Assembly (NCBI GenBank): GCA_029554925.1
Contig: JAKPUV010000280.1
Coordinates: 1 to 8,668 of the forward strand
Source of the DNA: Candidatus Hydrogenedentota bacterium
GTDB lineage: Bacteria; Hydrogenedentota; Hydrogenedentia; Hydrogenedentales; CAITNO01
Length of the DNA stretch: 8,668 nucleotides
Direction: 5' to 3'
Shown here: positions 6,527 through 8,668 of the stretch, piece by piece
How the letters are laid out: every line of letters begins with the position of its first letter
Position numbering within the stretch: the first letter of the stretch is position 1
Program-made: the position numbers and the translations under genes
The notes under the pieces: model-generated
Database searches by the model: none
What the model was told of the DNA's origin: nothing
Seen by the model: only the letters and a program-made list of their open reading frames with translations

Positions 6527-8556
6527 ACCGCCTCCGGCACCTGTCCGGACGGAAGCGCGCCGCGCTTTGCGTCCTCCTGCTCGCGGCGGCGGCCGGCGGG
6601 GCCGCGCTGGCCTGGCCGTCCGCCTGCCTGCGGGGGGCGGCGTGGCTGCTGCCGCCGGTCCCGGCGGAGGTCTGGCTGCGCGTGCCCCCGGGCGCGGAGA
6701 TGACGGACCGCGCGGGCCGCCAGCTCCACGGCTTTCTGGACGCGGAAGGGCAGTGGCGTTTTCCACGGACCCTGGACCAGATCAGCTCCCGCGTGGTGGA
6801 GGCCACGCTGGCCGCCGAGGACAAGCGGTTCTGGTCGCATCCCGGCGTGGATCCGCATGCCGTCGCGCGGGCGGCGTGGCTGAACCTGACCCGGGGACGC
6901 ATCGCCTCCGGCGCGTCCACCCTGACCATGCAGGTCGTCAAGAACGCGGAAAAGCACCCGCGGTCCTGGGCCGCCAAGGCCGGTCAGGCGCTCACGGCCC
7001 TGCGTCTCGAGCGCGCCGCGCCCAAACGCGGCATCCTGGAGGCCTACCTCAACAACGCCCCCTACGGGCGCAACCTGGTCGGCGTGGAGGCGGCCGCGCG
7101 CCGGTGGTTCGGCAAGCCCGCCGCGGAACTCAGCCTGCCCGAGGCGGCGCTGCTGGCGGGCCTGCCGAAGTCGCCCACGGGCTACGACCCCCTCACGCGT
7201 CCCGACCGCGCCCTCCTGCGGCGCAACCAGGTGCTGCGGCTCATGGCCGCGGCCGGGGTGATCACCGCCGCCGAGGCGGAGGAGGCGCTGGGCGCGCCGC
7301 TGGGCGCCTCGTGGCACGACTTCCCCCGGCTGGCCCCGCACCTCGCCGCGCACATGACGGACGAGGCCCGCCAAAAGGGAGGGGTGAAGACCACGCTGGA
7401 CGCGGGCATTCAGGCGGAGGCCGAGGCCGCCGTCGCCAAGCACCTCCTCCGCTTTGACGGCCGGATCACGAACGGGGCGGTGATCGTCGCCGACGTCGCC
7501 GGGGGCACGATGCTCGCGCGCGTGGGGTCTGCGGGGTTCTTCAACGACCGCATCGCGGGGCAGGTGGACCTTTGCACCCGCCCCCGGTCGCCGGGCTCGA
7601 CGCTGAAGCCCTTCGCCTATGCCCTCGCCATGGAGAAGAACCTGCTCTACGCCAGCGAGATGCTGCTGGACGACGACCTGGACTTCGGCCAGTACCGGCC
7701 CTCGAACTTCGACGGCGGCGTGAACGGGCTGGTCTCCGCGAAGGAGGCCCTGCGCCTCTCGCTCAACATCCCGGCGGTGCAGACACTGGACCGCGTCGGC
7801 ACGAAGGAGCTTCTGGCCTTCCTGCGCCGCGCCGGCATGACCACCCTCACCCGCGGGCCCGACGACTACGGTCTGGGCCTGGTGCTGGGCGGGGCCGAGG
7901 TGACGCTGGAGTCCCTGGCGGGGGCGTATCTGGCCCTCGCGCGGCTGGGCGACGCCCGTTCCCTGACCTGGCGGCGGGACCCAGCGGGGGAGGGGAGGGC
8001 GCCGCTGGTCTCGCGGGGCACCGCGCTGGCCCTGTGGGACATGCTGGAGCAGCCCCTGCCCGGCGAACTCGGCGACAACCTGGTGTCCACCGGCATGGCC
8101 CCCACGCGCGTCTGCTGGAAGACCGGCACCTCCGCCGGATTCCGCGACGCATGGGCCGTCGTGTTCAACGCCCACTATCTGGTCGCCGTGTGGATGGGAA
8201 ACAACGACGGCAAGGCGTCGCCGGACCTTGTCGGCGCGCAGGCGGCCCTGCCCCTGGCCGCGCGCATCTTCCGCAGCCTCCCCGCGAAAAACGCCGCCGC
8301 CTGGCCCGAAGCCGCAGGCGAACTGGTCCCCGTGGCCGTCTGCGCCGACTCCGGCCTTCCCGCGTCGCCCTCTTGCGCGGCCACGCGCTCCGTCCTCCTG
8401 CCGCGCGGGCAGTATCTACACCGCCGCTGTGCCGTGCACCAGCCCGCCCAGGACGGCAGGGAAGAGGGGATCGAGTGCTGGCCCGCGTCCCCCGTGCGCT
8501 GGGATTTGGCCCGCCTGCCGCGCCGCGCCCCCTCCGCCGAAGGCGACGGCGGGTAG
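6523..8556 (+). CDS. pbpC: Penicillin-binding protein 1C (GT51 glycosyltransferase + transpeptidase), ended early by TAG
   Basis: The 677-residue product polymerises lipid II into glycan strands and has a penicillin-binding transpeptidase domain; it is anchored in the inner membrane and faces the periplasm. A basic N-terminus is followed by one membrane segment (about 13-30). The GT51 domain has E99-D-K-R-F with HPGVDP just after it, then GASTLTMQ at 130-137. The transpeptidase motifs are S359-T-L-K362, S413-L-N415 and K533-T-G535. C607, C618, C636 and C652 match the cysteine pattern seen after the transpeptidase domain in this family. The ATG at 6523 was chosen because it overlaps the A2M stop as ATGA, precedes the membrane segment directly and suits translational coupling; no strong ribosome site is visible. 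An ATG at 6466 would only add 19 hydrophilic residues inside the A2M gene. The protein is shorter than E. coli PBP1C (770 residues) because the C-terminal domain lies beyond the stop. Confidence 0.93.
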   Translation: MNRLRHLSGRKRAALCVLLLAAAAGGAALAWPSACLRGAAWLLPPVPAEVWLRVPPGAEMTDRAGRQLHGFLDAEGQWRFPRTLDQISSRVVEATLAAEDKRFWSHPGVDPHAVARAAWLNLTRGRIASGASTLTMQVVKNAEKHPRSWAAKAGQALTALRLERAAPKRGILEAYLNNAPYGRNLVGVEAAARRWFGKPAAELSLPEAALLAGLPKSPTGYDPLTRPDRALLRRNQVLRLMAAAGVITAAEAEEALGAPLGASWHDFPRLAPHLAAHMTDEARQKGGVKTTLDAGIQAEAEAAVAKHLLRFDGRITNGAVIVADVAGGTMLARVGSAGFFNDRIAGQVDLCTRPRSPGSTLKPFAYALAMEKNLLYASEMLLDDDLDFGQYRPSNFDGGVNGLVSAKEALRLSLNIPAVQTLDRVGTKELLAFLRRAGMTTLTRGPDDYGLGLVLGGAEVTLESLAGAYLALARLGDARSLTWRRDPAGEGRAPLVSRGTALALWDMLEQPLPGELGDNLVSTGMAPTRVCWKTGTSAGFRDAWAVVFNAHYLVAVWMGNNDGKASPDLVGAQAALPLAARIFRSLPAKNAAAWPEAAGELVPVAVCADSGLPASPSCAATRSVLLPRGQYLHRRCAVHQPAQDGREEGIECWPASPVRWDLARLPRRAPSAEGDGG

Positions 8557-8668
8557 GACGTCCGCCGCCTGCTGGCCATCACCTCCCCGGCCGACCGCGC
8601 CGAGTTTGTCCTGTCCGGCACGCCGGGCGGTGACCGGGTCCCCCTGAAGGCCTCGCATCAGGAGGCCA
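8557..8668 (+). other. In-frame continuation of pbpC past the TAG: start of a BiPBP_C domain
   Basis: Directly after the TAG at 8554-8556 the same frame stays open for 37 codons to the window end. It reads DVRRLLAITSPADRAEF and then VLSGTPGGDRVPLKA. This resembles the beginning of the BiPBP_C domain (penicillin-binding protein C-terminal family), which often reads like 'I-SPADG--F-L' followed by 'R-PL-A' and is normally fused to PBP1C. Thirty-four of the 37 codons end in G or C, as in the gene upstream. There is no in-frame ATG, GTG or TTG here, so independent translation is unlikely. This is either the lost tail of a truncated pbpC or part of a readthrough product; the domain runs off the window. 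Confidence 0.75.

Noticed and set aside
2903..6766. A 1287-codon open frame on the - strand across the A2M gene and into pbpC
   Set aside because: It is opposite two well-recognised genes, is full of Gly/Arg/His-rich low-complexity sequence and shows no known domain. Long antisense frames are expected in GC-rich DNA with strong third-position bias.
6445..8175. A 576-codon open frame on the - strand opposite pbpC
   Set aside because: It is the antisense shadow of the glycosyltransferase/transpeptidase coding sequence, with repetitive Arg/Gly/Ala composition and no recognisable motifs.

Overview
The window is a GC-rich bacterial segment with every recognisable gene on the + strand. In order it holds the 3' part of a HAD-superfamily phosphatase gene (1-477), a 223-base intergenic region with a short tandem-repeat array (518-580), a large alpha-2-macroglobulin (A2M) gene (701-6526), and a penicillin-binding protein 1C gene (pbpC, 6523-8556). 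The coding frame of pbpC continues past its stop codon to the window end. The A2M plus PBP1C pairing points to a diderm (Gram-negative-type) bacterium. A high-GC lineage from an uncultured or PVC/Hydrogenedentota-like group would fit, but the sequence alone does not fix the taxon.

The core is a two-gene unit. The A2M protein has a signal peptide, several macroglobulin-type beta domains, a bait-region domain and an intact CVEQ thioester motif. In Escherichia coli the related yfhM gene is next to pbpC. The usual interpretation is that A2M traps foreign proteases that enter the periplasm while PBP1C, a bifunctional glycosyltransferase/transpeptidase, repairs peptidoglycan. Here the two genes overlap by four bases (ATGA), which implies translational coupling. 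Unlike the E. coli protein, this A2M has no lipobox cysteine, so it is predicted to be released as a soluble periplasmic protein.

The most striking observation is at the 3' end. The pbpC frame is closed by a TAG at 8554-8556, but the same frame continues for 37 more codons with coding-like composition and encodes what looks like the start of the C-terminal BiPBP_C domain normally fused to PBP1C. The stop is therefore a recent nonsense mutation, a sequencing error, or a readthrough/recoding site. The second unusual element is the 9-bp array between the phosphatase and A2M genes. It has seven units built on the near-palindromic core GTCNGAC, with a perfect 18-bp palindrome in the middle.

No RNA genes, mobile elements or CRISPR arrays were seen. 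The system itself is a known one. The novelty lies in the interrupted pbpC, the predicted non-lipidated A2M and the intergenic repeat.
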